From: Plumapathes pennacea
Lineage: Eukaryota; Cnidaria; Anthozoa; Antipatharia; Myriopathidae
Assembly: GCA_964036295.1 (NCBI GenBank)
Contig: OZ038470.1
Location: forward strand, 7,593,078 to 7,657,077
Length of the DNA: 64,000 nt
Direction: 5' to 3'
Numbering within the stretch: position 1 is the stretch's first letter; every line of letters begins with the position of its first letter. The notes beneath the pieces are model-generated. The model saw only the letters and a program-made list of their open reading frames with translations, searched no databases and was not told the origin of the DNA. Below, one piece after another: positions 10,801 through 24,227 of this stretch. The translations under genes and the position numbers were made by a program.

Positions 10801-13800
10801 TCCGGTCGGCTCCCGAATTCGAACACACTTTTGTCGCCTGGTCTCGGAGCTATTGTCTTCTATAAATGAGGCCTTGATCATCGCTTTCTTGGCGGAAATT
10901 GTTAATCACTTTCGTGTGTACACAAGTCAAAATAAGAAAAAATGAAGATAAAAAGTGTATACGTGTGGTTGGCATCAAAACAAGTTCTGCGCGAGTTAAA
11001 CCCGCCCGCATTCCTCGGGCGGGTGGCACACGTCGGGGTGGTTCATCTTGTCTGCAACATTTGCGGATCTTTACTCAAAGCCAAGAAAGACGGCCACTGG
11101 TTGAGATTACACTCGGCTGGATTTAATGGTCTTCCGACGATTACTGATTAATTTCTGTCTAGTTTATCAAAAGTTTTTTTGCCTCTGCATGGTGACCGAA
11201 GTAAGACTGGATTTCAATATGCCGTGTGATTTCAAAGTGGCTTTGAATTAAAACCTACTCTAGGGCATTTAAGAGCGTGCTTTGGGTAGATAAAGTTAAT
11301 CAAAAGAAAATGGCGCTGACGCCTTCAAAAGATTTGCTTGTGAATTAATGAAATGAAAAGGGTCTTTGTGTGGCAAATTTACCAGTAATCAAAACAACAC
11401 CACTAATATTAGTCTGCCTTTGAAAACCTTTCAGTAAAGATAATAGCACTATTTTGTAATTAAAACTGGCCAACAAAAGCCGAGAAAAGGGTCAGTCGTG
11501 TTCCCAAGGATCAGTCGCACGGTTAACGTTTTTCAGTCCAAACTTTCCATCAAGAAAGTCAAATATTAAAACAAAATTTCACAAACAGTTTGTTTTGTTC
11601 ATCGCCTTTGCGTGCTTTCTTCGTTTCAATGTTCACCATGCCGACAGGAACACTAAAAAAAAAACAAGAACATAGCGAGACAAAAGGTTCGAGAGCTGAA
11701 ATGGCTTTGAGAGAAAGCAAGGTTTATTACAATTTTATGGCTACACAGAATTCTAAAGGGGTTGGGCTTGTACATCTTTTATTGCCAAGTAAATTGCTGG
11801 ACCATAAATAATAAGACGAGCTGCTGCTACAGTTCAGCCTTTCTATCAATCAACGCCCGCATATTGCAAATGAGACTCTAAAATTGTATTTAATTTTATT
11901 TTACTCTCAGCAGCTGTTTTATCATGACTGGCGTGCGTTCAATTACTGGGATTCTCTCTTGGCTCTTTCTCTTTGTGTTCAGTGAGTTTTAATTGTATTG
12001 TGTAGATCTTGTGCTCATTGCCCTGGGTACATGGTCTCTAATACAGGAGTATATTAACTATCCGCAGCAGCGCAGAAGTTTCGCCATTATTCCTCAACCA
12101 TTCCGCACTAAAATGGCTTTTTCTCGAAGCTGTCAACATATCAATCTTCTATAGATTGCTTTTCTCTTAGGGGCATTAAAAGATACGACTGTAAATTGCA
12201 TTTGCATTGAAAAGACAGCTTGCAAACAACGGCTAATCCACTGAGCCTTGAAAATTATCACTTCGCTGAAAAGCAACATTCAAAAGGGCTAACACCAAAT
12301 CCAGGCAGCTGTGTTTCTTAACACGCACCAAAACGAGACCAAGAGAACTCCAAGTGTTTGTCAGATGTGACAAAAAAAAAAGGACTTTACGAACGATGCA
12401 TGTGAACAACAACAAATGCTATAGCAACCGCTATCAATTTAACTTTACACCCTTGTTTTCCAAATACACCAGTGTTAGCTTATCCAATAGTCCTGTTTTA
12501 TTTTCTGGTCCCAGAAACGCAGAAGGGACAAGGATATAGCCTGTTTTGAATCAATTTTCAGGTTTTGAAAAGCTTGCCAAGTTTCTTTATACGTGTGGTC
12601 ATCCTTCAGTTTCATTAGGAGGGTCAAGCTTAGCAGGAAGTGAAATAGAATACAGCTTTTGTGTGTTTAGATTTCAAGTCCACTCTCTGTTTACCAGGTT
12701 TTACTTTCAAGGACTAATGAGTAGTAGCTCGGTTCCGCCGGGAGGACCATTTGCCACCAATGAATTTAATCCCCAACCTGATCAAAAATCCCACTTTCAC
12801 CCCATCTTTCTTTACAGTCACCAAACCCTCTATACTGATTCTGTGCTCTCGTTTGTCTTGCTGGATCTTCATTTCTTTCACAGGGACTTGGAAGTCTCGT
12901 ATTCTTTAAAATTAAGCACGTTAAAGCTCTCGGGTCGCACACACACAAAATTATCGTGGTGCGGCTGATTAAACTATTTGAATTTTCATCTAATTTCACC
13001 GGGTCGGAAATTAGTTTTGTAAGAAGGCCAGTTTCGTAACCCAAAGTTGGAAAAGCGAAAGACACTCAATATAAAATCTCCTGTCCAAACATTTCCGTAT
13101 ACACACAAATATTTTGAACTTGAACTTGATCTCGTATTTCTTCACACAAACACAACTGACACCCTCGTTGGATTTGTTTTCCCATTTTTAGGTGCTGATC
13201 CCTTTCCTTTTACATGGTTCGTAGTCAGTAATTTTTAGTAAAAATAGCTGTTCGGAAACTAAATGTTCACGGCCCTTAATATAATTCATGACGGCGTTTG
13301 TACCATGATTGTTGTTTAAGAAATATCACCCAAAACAAAAACCCGGATCAGTGAAAAAAAAAACTTTAAAGTGGACAGATTATAAGAGAGTACTAGGTTT
13401 CCAATGCGACAAACTAATTCTAAGAGAATGTTTGCTTTTAAGTGAGGATTGTGTTACCACAGCCCGGTTAAACTGAATTAATTCTTGGGAAACTAAAATC
13501 TGCCAAACTAAGGGCAAACAAAACTTACGACATTGCAAATTAGTTTTTTCATTTTCTCTTATTTTTCTTTAGGCCCTCAAACTTTCGTCGGTACTCAGAA
13601 CTGTGCCCAAATGTTGTGAAAAAAAATGCAAGAGTCGCATCATGTTTTCGTTGTGAAACTAGGCATCGATAAAAGAACTATCGAGTTTCAGCGTCGAATA
13701 CAAACTGAATTTTAAACAGGTGCATCAATTCTCGGATCGTCTAATCCACTGAACTATACCACAGCAATCGCCTTCATTTGGATAAATACAACCTGTACTA

Positions 13801-16800
13801 GCTTGCGAAGCAAACAAGAATGACTAAGCCTAGTGTCGAATTACTAAGTCATCCGACAGCGCTTCAGGAGGAAAATTGGCAAGCGAATATTTTTAGGCAA
13901 ACATTCAAATATTATGACATTGCTTTTCTGATGCATACGAGTGAGAGATGGGAGAGCGACGGCAATTTTTCTTCTCGTTACAAACAGTTAATAAATGTTC
14001 TCCTTTTTTTTTTCAAACTTGACCTGTCCCAACAAATAATGATATTTAGGACTGCCCGTAATGTTTAGCTTGTCGAATCAAGTCTTAAGTGGAAAAAAGT
14101 CATGGGAAGGGTCCCAATGGGGCCCCCGTGCTTGTAAAACTGAAAGTTCGCCATGCAGTTTAAGATATGTGTAGCTTTTACAACAATTTCCATGTGGACA
14201 TGAGAAACATCTCCACAAACAACTGGGAAAAATAATCACTGTGTCGAAATAAACTCGAGTATACGATAGTTTTCAGTACATGTCGCGGGTTTTATCGACT
14301 AATTCGCAATGAAAAATATGTACACAAAAGTGTGTAAGAGTTGTCATGGCTTAAGCTGCTTTAGAACGCTACACTGCTATGTCTAGTCTTCTTTGTAAAG
14401 ACCTCGAGACAAAATTTACTGAGTCAACAAGCGACATCTTTGTCAAGGAAGTGAGGCAAGGATTATTTTTGAGACTGCAAATGGCCTGTGTTTGTGCTAG
14501 GGTTTTGAAAGTGTCGTTCAGTTTTCGATTTATGGTTCCGGGTTGTTGATATCGACAGTTTTAAGCCGCAAGCATTCAGTAAGTTTGCGTAGACTAGCTA
14601 TTTGTCAAAGCGATCAGTTGACATAGATCAAGCGGTTATCCGAGTCTGGGCTTCCCTATAGTCCCATAAAGTTAGACAACATTTCTAATTACAGATGTCT
14701 TCACAAACGTTTACCGAAAGCGATCTCCCAGCTTCAAGAGGTTGTGGGTGCAGATTATACGTCTATATGACAATATTGGGCTTGTGTAAATCAATAGTGC
14801 TGGACCAAGTTGTACAGATTAAGCGACGATGTACCGAGTCACTCAGTCTCTACTTGTTGTCCGCGTACTCGATTTTTTCCATCGGGCAAACTGCCAAGCA
14901 TTCTGAAAATGATGCGTCCTATATTCTTTCATATGTAGAAGCAAACAAAAAGTAACCTGTTTTGCCCGAAGAAACCAGGTGAGAGATGTATTTGAAAAAT
15001 AAAACGAAGTGACTCGTTAAAGATCCAGAGAACAACTGCAAGCTATATAGCAGAATACCTCCAATGCACTAGCCAAAAAAATATCTAGGTTAAAATAAGT
15101 TACAAAAAAGAACCTGGAGAAGTTTGCTGCGAGATCTGTCGGCTCCGCTCTTGAGAATAAACACGTAAAATCGACAAAGTCGCTAAACGACACAATATTT
15201 TCTTAACTATTATCGAAGGAAATTTGAGTCAACTGTTCCGCGTCCTATGTTTGTCTTATTCAAGTAAAGTGGACAGAAGCTAACCAAAGTAAAGTGTTCC
15301 TTCGCACATAAACAGTTTATTTGGTCTTTCTATAAAACCTAAGGCGATACGAGGTAGGCGACTTTTGACTTGTGTTCATGCTTTGGAAGTGAAGAAGTGG
15401 CCATGTTTAATTTAGCCTTTCGTTCCACCTGTCCCGCGGCATCCCATGTCGATGGTATTTTGGCGCAAAAACAGCGAAGTACCGCGGCAAAGAAATTCTG
15501 CAGATTGGAGATAAAAGATGGATGCAAAACCCGAGGACATGAAGTTCGGTAGGGCTTAGTTAGTCATTCGACGTTTGTGTTTTTAAGGCCAGAATTTCGG
15601 CGAAAATCGTGAAAACAAAGAATTATGCCTGCTGGAAAAGTACAAAAACATAGTACAAAGAAAACTCCAGGGCTTAGCTCTCGAAAATGCAACGTGAAGG
15701 ATTAAAAAGTATTACGCCGACATAGAGGAATATGAACCAGCAGCTGTGCAGAAGATCTTATTTTCTTTATTCCTGTGCCTGTTTATTTTGCAGTGCTGAC
15801 TGAGCTAAAACTTGGGCGCCCACAAAGATCAAAATTGGGTTCCTAAGAAATGCCTCTCGTGTCGTAAGGCATGCGAGAGAATTGTTTTATTCGACAACGA
15901 TAATGCTGGTAATGAAATCATCTGGGAGATCTGAGAACAGCAACAAAAAGGCTCAGATTTCCAATTAAGTAAAATTCATCAACTTATATGCTGTCATGCC
16001 TTAACAATTTTATGCAAGTCAAGCTTCCAACAAGTCGAGAAATACTTTTTGTACATACACTATTCACTGAAAAATCACTTGAAAAACAAGGTGTTGTGGC
16101 CCAGCACTGAACACACATTCAACCTGAAAAGAAGAAAAAAGGTTGTCAGATTTTCTGTCACTCACTGTCCTGGGTTAATTCTAAAGCTATATTCAGAAAC
16201 TTACACTACAGGTACAGAGTCTAACTCAGTGCTACAGCAAAAACCAAGTTCTTTACAAGATATATCAGTTCCCAGTGATTTGATGTTCCTTGCATCTTTC
16301 CCAAAATTTTAATTCAATTGCCATGCACGCCTGTCGAAAGTTGAGCCAATTTACATGGCCTCGAAAAGATGATCATAGATTTGTTTTTATCTCGAAACTC
16401 TTGGTTAGGAAGGGTTTGACAGTACTTCCCAACCGAAATAAATTAACTGGTTATATTCAGAAGCACTGGAACGAAATGTTGATGTATATTTCTAATAGCT
16501 TGGTCCATTTTGAAACTTTGGAGTCAACATGAACGATGCCTCAAAAGGAATAAATATATGCAGCGCTGACAATCAAACAAACATGCCAACTTTTTATGAT
16601 ACGGCCTCTCCCAAAGTGCCCAAAACACAAAACAAAAACCATGTTCTAATTACTAGTACGCTTGGGAACTCTTAACTAAGCGTAGAATATATCGAGCGAA
16701 ATATGATGGGAAAGAAACAAATGAAGAGTAAAATTGGAAAAAATTCAAACTTGTTTTGGCGAGGAAATTGAATTTTTTTCCTCTTGACAGCTGAGAAAAC

Positions 16801-19800
16801 ACATCATAATGGTAACGTGACAAGTAGTCGAAACTGTGAAAGTCGCTTTGCAAAATGCTGCCAAGAACTGGCTATAATACTTTTTGTCAGCCATATGAAC
16901 ACATCTGTGGGGAAAAACCTCCCCATGCATGAAGTTTAACAACTATAGACGCCTAGAATAAGGATCAGGCATGTGTATATATGTTTTAATATTCTGCATT
17001 TGGCTTGAGCAGGTTTGAAGTGGCGCAGATATCGTCAGGTCTTCTAAAGAAAACCCTCTCGGCTTACTTTATATCCAGAAAAAAAAAGAAAAGAAAATGT
17101 GCAGTATAACCGGCTCACATCCTACGGCTTTGTGCTCAAAACTACTCCGAGCTTCCACTCTACCACTGCTCAATTCCCTTGCTAAACCAATAAAGGGACA
17201 TTTTACTTAACTTGTGTTTATTTATTTGCTTGCGATCTTGCGAAGCTTTAGCTAAAACCCGAAAAAATACCTATCATCTACTTAAAACTTACAAAAATTT
17301 ACCGAACCGAAGAAACCAAATAATAGGTTCAACTGGTGCAGAGTTTTTAGTAACGCTGCTTGCTTTTCCGGGCAACAAGCAAACCGGCTGAAAACATTCA
17401 AAACACATTCTGTTTTACTCTCTACTGATCCTCAAAACTATTCGATCTTCTCGGCGCAGCGGCGCTTTTGAACATTACAGGCCTTGATATGAATAAGCCA
17501 AGTGACAAAGGAAGGTTTTGTTGGCCACTCTATCATCGAAAAATGCTAATCCTCTGAGCAATATTGCTGTCAAGCTTCAGTTTACTTTGTCAGTTTCTGT
17601 CGGTTTTCGGTAAAGCTGCAGAAGTGTCTGTCAAGCCTTTTGTTCCATAAAAACGCTTTTGATTCCTCTGAGACTGAGGAAATTTTATTATCTCGTCTAG
17701 CTAGGTATCTGGAATTAAATGGGAGAAAATTTCACGCCAAATGATTTTTTTACCTTTTTTCGACGCAAAGCGAAACGAAGGAATTTTTAAGCTTTTAGAG
17801 AACAAAGACTTCCCACACGAGGTCTCAAGTGACCATGGCCGCCGAATATGATATGAAAGAAAGCACAAACGAAACGGTAAAACTAACAAAACCGCAGGTT
17901 ACTCCGTTTGGGTAAGAATGCACAAGGTCCTCAATAATGTATTACTTGATTTTTTTTGACAAATCTTGTTAAAAGCGCCAAACTCTACGCTAATTTGGGT
18001 CGGCTTGCTTGCATTCACAAACTAACTAAGCCGGCCAGAAATGAGAGCTCAGCCAGCCAGCCGGTAATACCTTTTAACACGATATGACCGAGAGTGGATT
18101 TCCTGCACACAACTGCAAACCGATTTATAGGTTTGCCAGTAACGTGAATATATGATGTTCAATCGGATTAAAACTCCTTCAAAAACGCGTGGGAACACCG
18201 TGGACTCGGTAAAGAAAACGCGAGCCTACAAGGTCGGATAGCACGTCCCAGTTTCAAGCCGACAACTCCAAACTTTTAAGCTCTACTTAGTCAAACCTAG
18301 GTTCACTACTCGTAAATAATCCTCTTTGTTCGAAGCTAAAGAAGCAAGGCGCATTTATGAAAGCTTTGACGAACTCCCGATTAAACTGATTTCTAATGAT
18401 TTCTCGTACCTGCTTTACCGCCCATAAATTCCACCCAAACTGAATGCTTCCTTTCCTTAATGCAACGTTCCATTCCGACGTTCCCTCGCGGAAACCATTC
18501 AGCGTGTGGCTCCTCAAAGCAAATCATCTAGCACTAAGATGCTACACGAGCAATAACGCTGCCTTTGTCGTTCAAGTCGAACACATGGCTCTTAGAGTGT
18601 AAGTTGAAACCGGCTCTTATCTGAAAGGAAATGAGGTTAAACTTGTTCAGTGTGTCTGGCTCCATTTAAAGAGAAGAAAAAATAACATCTGATCAAAAAA
18701 TTCGTGACATGCGAGACCACATCGCCTGGCGCGGGCCAACGACAGAAAAGCGAGTGGACACCGCCAAATGCTTGTGTATTTTAGATAAACTTGTTCTCGG
18801 TTGAAATACATGTTAACAGTACACAACATGCAAATATTTAACCCATCATGTCGAATGAGTGGCTTGCAAAGTTTACCACTGTAAACGTTTAATGTTTTAC
18901 GTTTGCGTTTGGCAGTCGCCGACTCTAAAAGCTTGCTGCTGTTGCTTTGCAGCGGATTTTAGGGGCGAAATGAGAAACGTAGAAAAAAAAACAATTATAA
19001 CAGCTGGACATTTTCGAGAGGAAATGAAAAGCCTGCGGTTCGGTTTTGACATTGGTGCATCCATGCCTTGTCTAACCATATGTGTACAGGGACATTGGTG
19101 ATTTTAACGTTGAAGGGCACAATTTTTTTGGCATTGCAATCGGAAATGCTTTCGTTTGATTTCGAGTGTATTTCTGACAGGCGGCGCAAACCCAAAACCG
19201 CACCTACAAACGAAAAAACCTTCCCCGCGTATTCGCCTTGTACTTCCTTCCTGAGTGGTAAAAAAGATCATTTGACGACCAAAATAACGCATCAGGAACT
19301 GCACGGGAAGATCTTTATGTTTGGACAGGCGTTTAAGCAAAACACATCTCTGCTGTAAAGAAAATAGCGTTTTTTACTTTTGGCAAAAGCTATCAGGGCT
19401 TGGGTGGCCATCTTGTTTATAGAACTAACAGAACCAATAATTTGACGATATGTATTTCAACAAGGGCACGTGTCGAAAATGTGTCGAGAAGATTATTCAA
19501 TATACAGATGCATGACATGCATGGCACTCTCTCGCCTTCCACTACAAAAGCTATGCAACTCTGGGACCATTTTCCACTTCACCGCGACTTGTCTAAAGAG
19601 TTCCCTTCTAACTTCTCGACAACTGAACAACAACGAGCCGAGTATAAAGAAAGCACGAGCTTAGGAAGTGAGTCTGGTGTTTTGTTAGTGTTCTCTAGTT
19701 GATGATAGCTATCACATTCCTACATTTCAAGTTGTGGTTTGTTGGACACGCGAGCACAAACATGGCGCGAATTGACATCATTCAAGATATTCAAGGTATT

Positions 19801-20522
19801 GAGCTGGGAATTTTACTGGAAGAAAACCTAATAGCCACTTGTAGTGTTCAAACTGAACAATTTTATAGGCCATAGATATACAAAGATGTTATACAGAATA
19901 TGCCTTCTGAAAAAGCCACGAAGATTTCTGATAGCTGAAGACAGCCTTCAGTGATTGTTATCGATGAAGGTACACAAATAAAGAGGCACGGAGAACGTTC
20001 ACAAAATGGAACGCCACACCGTAAAAAAAAAGCTTCGTTCATCAAATGGGAAGAGTGAAGTAGTTAGTAACCGTTTCGGCTTACTTTCAAACTCAGGTTA
20101 AATTAGCTTAAGTTTCGTTAGCTTTAGAGAATAATAAAATTAAATTTGATGACACTCACAGCCGGCCATTGTTGTGTATTTCTAACTATGACACACTTGT
20201 ACGGTGGATTAACCGCCAAAACCAAGAGTTTCCTGCTTTCTTACTTCCTTGACGTTTATAGGGAAACCGATTGACAGCGCGGGAATAGAATAAACTACCG
20301 TGTTTTAAACGAAATCTCTGTGCAATCCGTCAAGAGAAAAGACTACTCGTCCTCGGTAACAATACAATTTGGCAGCGCACTGCAGAACTTTATGCATTCT
20401 TGCCACTAATAAAAAGTTCAAGGCAAAAATATCAAGCTATCTACCAAACTAAAAAAAATTCAGTATACATTTCTTAACGTTGAGAACAACGAAGTTGAGT
20501 TAAACATTTTACATGCGTTTAA

Positions 20523-21164
20523 TTAGAACCCATGTACTCTAACAGAAACAGACAAAGCCATCATTGTGCGCCAAAGAAGGGACTTAGTTTCCCGACTTTT
20601 AGAAATCGATTGAATTCCTTTAAAACAGCAGTACTGTATGCGCCGCTCAAAGGATGGCGGTGAGAGGCGTTCATTAAACAACTCATCGGCTTCTTTGACA
20701 TTCATTTTCGACTGAATGGCCTTGGAAATGAGTCGGTTAGCAATATCTCGACAACTCTGAGGAGCCAGCGTTACAGTTGTCCCAACCGGACGCCGGTTAC
20801 GAACCGACGACGTGCCGATTTCAGCCTCTTTTTTCGACCTTTTGTTCGCATTTTTGCACGTTAACGGCGGCATTTTTCTCTGAAAACACTACAAGGAAAC
20901 AATGGCTATAAATCTGCTTCCCGTAGCATACACTGACGTGGTACATAGTCGGATTAACCGAGTGCTCACTAAAACCATTACATATAATGAGTCGTTGTGG
21001 CTGAAGCGCCGACTCAAACGTAATGCGGAACCGTTACAAGCACAAACCGCGATAAAAACTCAAGGCAGGTCCTACCACTCAGATACACGAATTACTTGAG
21101 ATGACACATCCACAAACTCCAACAAAACAAACAAAAAGCTTAAAAATTGTTTAAACCTTACCAT
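20523..21164 (-). CDS. Candidate two-exon small protein, unrecognised
   Basis: An open frame at 20523-20873 (minus, ends TAA) encodes 116 hydrophilic residues beginning MPPLTCKNANKRSKK. Just upstream is an acceptor (TGTTTTCAG before 20879). A strong donor, AATG/GTAAGG, lies at 21162/21161. Joining 21164-21162 to 20879-20523 puts an ATG exactly at the end of exon 1, in frame, giving 119 residues starting MRKMPPL; an in-frame TAA lies 15 bases upstream. The composition (Lys/Arg-rich start; a segment around KAIQSKMNVKEADELFNERL that could be helical) looks protein-like. I recognise no family. A competing shorter frame starting in exon 1 also crosses the junction. It lies 2.4 kb downstream of FoxA on the same strand. 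It could be a small gene, a lncRNA with a chance frame, or no gene. Confidence 0.35.
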
Positions 21165-22662
21165 TCTGAATTCGATTTACGGAGCTTCGTTCCGTTAAGT
21201 TCGCAGCCATGCAGGTTCCTTTTGTGGTGCAATGAGGGCGGCCATAGTGTCCCAAGAGCGAACAGCACGCCACTGAGTCTTCCCTCTCAAACTGCTGCTG
21301 ATTCAAACGCGTCCTTTGCCCTTTCATAAACACCGAGCAGTGTTACGTTTGAGCACAAACCTTTTCTTTTATGTTTTCTCATGTAGTTATCGGGTCACTA
21401 ATTCTCCCCCAGTTGATATAATCCGCTTATTACGACATGGAAGCGTGGCCGAGTGGTGTAAAGAGGGCACAATGGATCGAACCAACAAGCCAAAATGAGA
21501 GAATAAACTTTGCTCTCTTAGTTTGCCGTGCAAGCACGTCTAAATAGAAAGCTCAACAAGAAGTGATTGCTTGAACCATTACCGAAAACTTCGGACTAAA
21601 CGGATCAGTGTAAGGTACACGAATCGTTTAAAACTGGGAAGTGGCAAAACATGGCGGGGCGGCGAGTCGGCTTTGCTCAAACGGGTGATTCAGTGCCCCC
21701 GAGCAAAAACCGTCACGAAAAAAATTACCTTGATAGCTCTCAAGATGTCAGCCGACCATACTGAAAGATTCTGTGATCCCAGGCGTCGTTCTCCCTTTCT
21801 GATGACAGCGAATGCGCGATCGCAAACAGCGAGTTATATTGACCACAGCACATTTTGATCAACAATGCAGTGTATTTTTGTGGCAATAGTGTCTCGCGAG
21901 GCTTGTGTATACAATTTGGTATTAAACTAACAAGCCCCCTCCGCTTGGGGTCAGTTAGACCTTTCGCTAGAAATTCGATCTGCTCCGGCAGAGTACTTCT
22001 CCAAACAAAGATGGAAAAGTTTGTTGAAGGTTGGAGTGCCTTCATCGCTTAGAGACTTTGCGTTTTGAAAGATGGCAGAACTCGTCGGCTGCAGGGTGGT
22101 CGAACTGCTCTCCAAGTTTTCACCACTTTGGTTTATAATCTGGCTTATGTCTTGAGAATTTACCAGACGAAGAGCCGAACCACAGGGTTCTAATCTATCG
22201 ACCACAGATTACACCAAGAAAGTTTACTTGACTAGGTAAAGAAGGCCAAGTAAAGCTCGGCTGGTTGGCGGTTCAAACAGTATTGCTCAAACTCTTATAA
22301 GATTCTTAAAACCAGGCTTAGTATCAAGGTGAAGGGTTCTCGAACCCAAGCGAAAGGCGCTTAAATTCGATTAATGCTCGCAAAGTGATTTTCACACGTC
22401 GTTTTCAAAGGAAATGCCGCTTTCGGAACTTGGCGCTCAGGGTACACCCAAGCGGAGTCGACTGAACCAAACGCTATTTGTCGAAATTATTACGACAAAC
22501 GTCGCTAGCATGATTACTTTCAATTAAAAGAGCAATACTTTGCAGCAAACATTGAACTACTGCGAGCCAACGAATACTAGCCCCCAACCATCAGTTGAAA
22601 ACACACCAGAGACAGCAACCCGCAGCGCCAAAGCCACACATACAGAAGTCATTCGTTACAAA

Positions 22663-22668
22663 TTTATT
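22663..22668 (-). terminator. Possible FoxA poly(A) signal
   Basis: TTTATT on the plus strand reads AATAAA on the minus strand, about 570 bases after the FoxA stop codon. It is the first canonical hexamer I found downstream and would set a 3' UTR of about 0.6 kb. Confidence 0.4.
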
Positions 22669-23237
22669 TCGCTGGGCTAACAAACTGCTGTTTGGGCAAG
22701 ACTGTAAATTTACAAAATCCTCTTCTGCTCTAATATAAATAATGGAAGATGTAGTGTTAAATAGACAGATGACACACTAAAGCCGCAAACGGCCAGCAAC
22801 TGCGAATATTTCGCCAGCGCACTTTGCTTCCTTTTTCATACCTGGTCGCCCAGCGTTTAGACGGGAACTGAACAGAGTTAAAGTCTTATTCCGAATTTGA
22901 TTCTAAACGAACTATATGATCATATCTTTTGATTATTTCACTTTCAAAATATTTTGATTCATCCGTTTGCGTTCTTCAAAATAGTTTAATCACAGAAACT
23001 TGAGGCCTATACGATCCTCTATAATACACTTGAGAAGAACACTATAATGTAGCTCCGCTCTATTCTCAATTTCCACTATATCAATTTAAAAACCCAACTT
23101 TCGGGCGAGAAATTCTTTCGACAAAATGATCAAAATCCACCAAGTGTGTGTGTACATTGGCTCCATAAGTTGTTGCTCTAACTCATTTTACAGACAATCC
23201 GCGCAGCGTAGATTGTTCCTGTGCAGCATTAAAAGTT

Positions 23238-24077
23238 TTACGAGAGGCTCGTCAGGCCCGTACAACTAGACATGGACGGCGTGAATACGCAGCCTTGGTA
23301 GTAAGGGCTTTGCTCCGAGGTAACCATCTGGTTGGGGTCATAAGATTTCTGTAGTCCGAGAGAAGACAACTGGGACGGTCCGAGAGCAGACGGGTGGTAC
23401 GGACTGTAGTAAGCCGTCGGATCAAACCCCCTGAAGTCCATCTCGTGGTCTTGGGCGATGATGTTCTTGATGGCGAACGGATGGTTGAAAGATTTGTTCA
23501 AACCGCCCACGGAGCCGTATGGATTTGGAGCGAGGAAGCTAGGGCCGCTCATTCCTCTGGCAGAATACGACGTCTGAGAATGCATCTTGGGCATTTGGTG
23601 AGGCATTGCACTCATGGTGCCAGGTTTTGGTAGATCGCTCAAGTTCGGCTTTTTGTCCGCCTTGAATCGTTTCTGCCGGCGAAGATAGCAGCCATTCTCA
23701 AACATGTTTCCACAGTCGGGATGGAGGGTCCAGTAGCTGCCCTTGCCGGGCCGGTCCGGAGAGCGTGGCACTTTGACGAAGCAATCGTTGAACGAAAGAC
23801 TGTGCCGGATAGAATTCTGCCAGCGCTGCTGGTTGCTCCGGTAGAACGGAAACAAATCCATGATGAACTGGTAGATTTCGCTCAGAGTCAGCATCTTGTT
23901 TGGCGATTGTTGGATGGCCATAGTGATGAGGGAAATGTAGGAGTATGGTGGTTTGGCGTGAGTGTAACTACGGCGGTAAACTTTCTCCTTCTGCTTCGAT
24001 TTGCCATCGTCCACTGGATTTTGTTGCTGTTGTCCTGCGACCGACATATGACTCGGATGGTTCATGGTATCCATCAT
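23238..24077 (-). CDS. FoxA: Forkhead transcription factor FoxA
   Basis: An uninterrupted coding region of 279 residues. The forkhead domain spans about residues 41-140 ([32 protein letters not shown], recognition helix [19 protein letters not shown], wing [20 protein letters not shown], then YLRRQKRFK). This matches the FoxA/HNF3 class closely. After it, [11 protein letters not shown] (about 198-207) is the FoxA conserved region II, a short Groucho/TLE-binding type motif, followed by [10 protein letters not shown] and a Ser/Pro/Tyr-rich tail. The N-terminal region is only about 40 residues and includes a QQQQ run. FoxA proteins are pioneer factors of endoderm and pharynx; in anthozoans FoxA marks the pharynx and mesenteries (established knowledge). 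The first of two neighbouring ATGs (MMDTM) was chosen. It is the only confident gene in a 36-kb interval. Confidence 0.97.
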   Translation of the reverse strand: MMDTMNHPSHMSVAGQQQQNPVDDGKSKQKEKVYRRSYTHAKPPYSYISLITMAIQQSPNKMLTLSEIYQFIMDLFPFYRSNQQRWQNSIRHSLSFNDCFVKVPRSPDRPGKGSYWTLHPDCGNMFENGCYLRRQKRFKADKKPNLSDLPKPGTMSAMPHQMPKMHSQTSYSARGMSGPSFLAPNPYGSVGGLNKSFNHPFAIKNIIAQDHEMDFRGFDPTAYYSPYHPSALGPSQLSSLGLQKSYDPNQMVTSEQSPYYQGCVFTPSMSSCTGLTSLS

Positions 24078-24200
24078 GTTGAATTCCCTCTCGTAAAACT
24101 CGCGGTGCGTTGAGGCCTCCGTACTTGATGCTTGCGGACCGCTCGGCTTTTCTCAACAGGTTTATGTGCAGATTACTCTGGCTCCTGGCAATAAAGGAGT

Positions 24201-24227
24201 TTTATTTTTAGTGACAGTGCGTAAACA
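24201..24227 (-). promoter_or_regulatory. Possible FoxA core promoter: TATA-like box and forkhead site
   Basis: On the minus strand TAAAAATAAA (24210-24201) lies about 125 bases upstream of the ATG and could act as a TATA element, giving a 5' UTR of about 100 bases. Twelve bases further upstream is a forkhead site (GTAAACA on the plus strand, 24221-24227). A second RYAAAYA match, ACAAACA, is at 24395-24401. Autoregulation by FoxA is inference. Confidence 0.3.

Larger units (their letters stand above)
6184..20522. other. Gene-poor region downstream of FoxA
   Basis: About 14 kb with no coding region I can support. Open frames are short (under 145 codons), lack domain motifs and often occur in opposite frames at one place. 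Apart from the minisatellite at 7739-7831 and short A or T runs there are few repeats. With the region upstream of FoxA it fits a regulatory domain of a developmental gene (inference). Confidence 0.6.

Noticed and set aside
12546-12968. A 140-codon plus-strand frame
   Set aside because: The composition is aromatic-rich and unlike a soluble or membrane protein, an opposite-strand frame of similar length overlaps it, and no motif is recognised.
21446-21483. tRNA-like A box (TGGCCGAGTGG) followed by a B-box-like GGATCGAACC
   Set aside because: The boxes start only 28 bases apart, too close for a tRNA, and no cloverleaf arms pair. At best it is a worn SINE fragment or chance.
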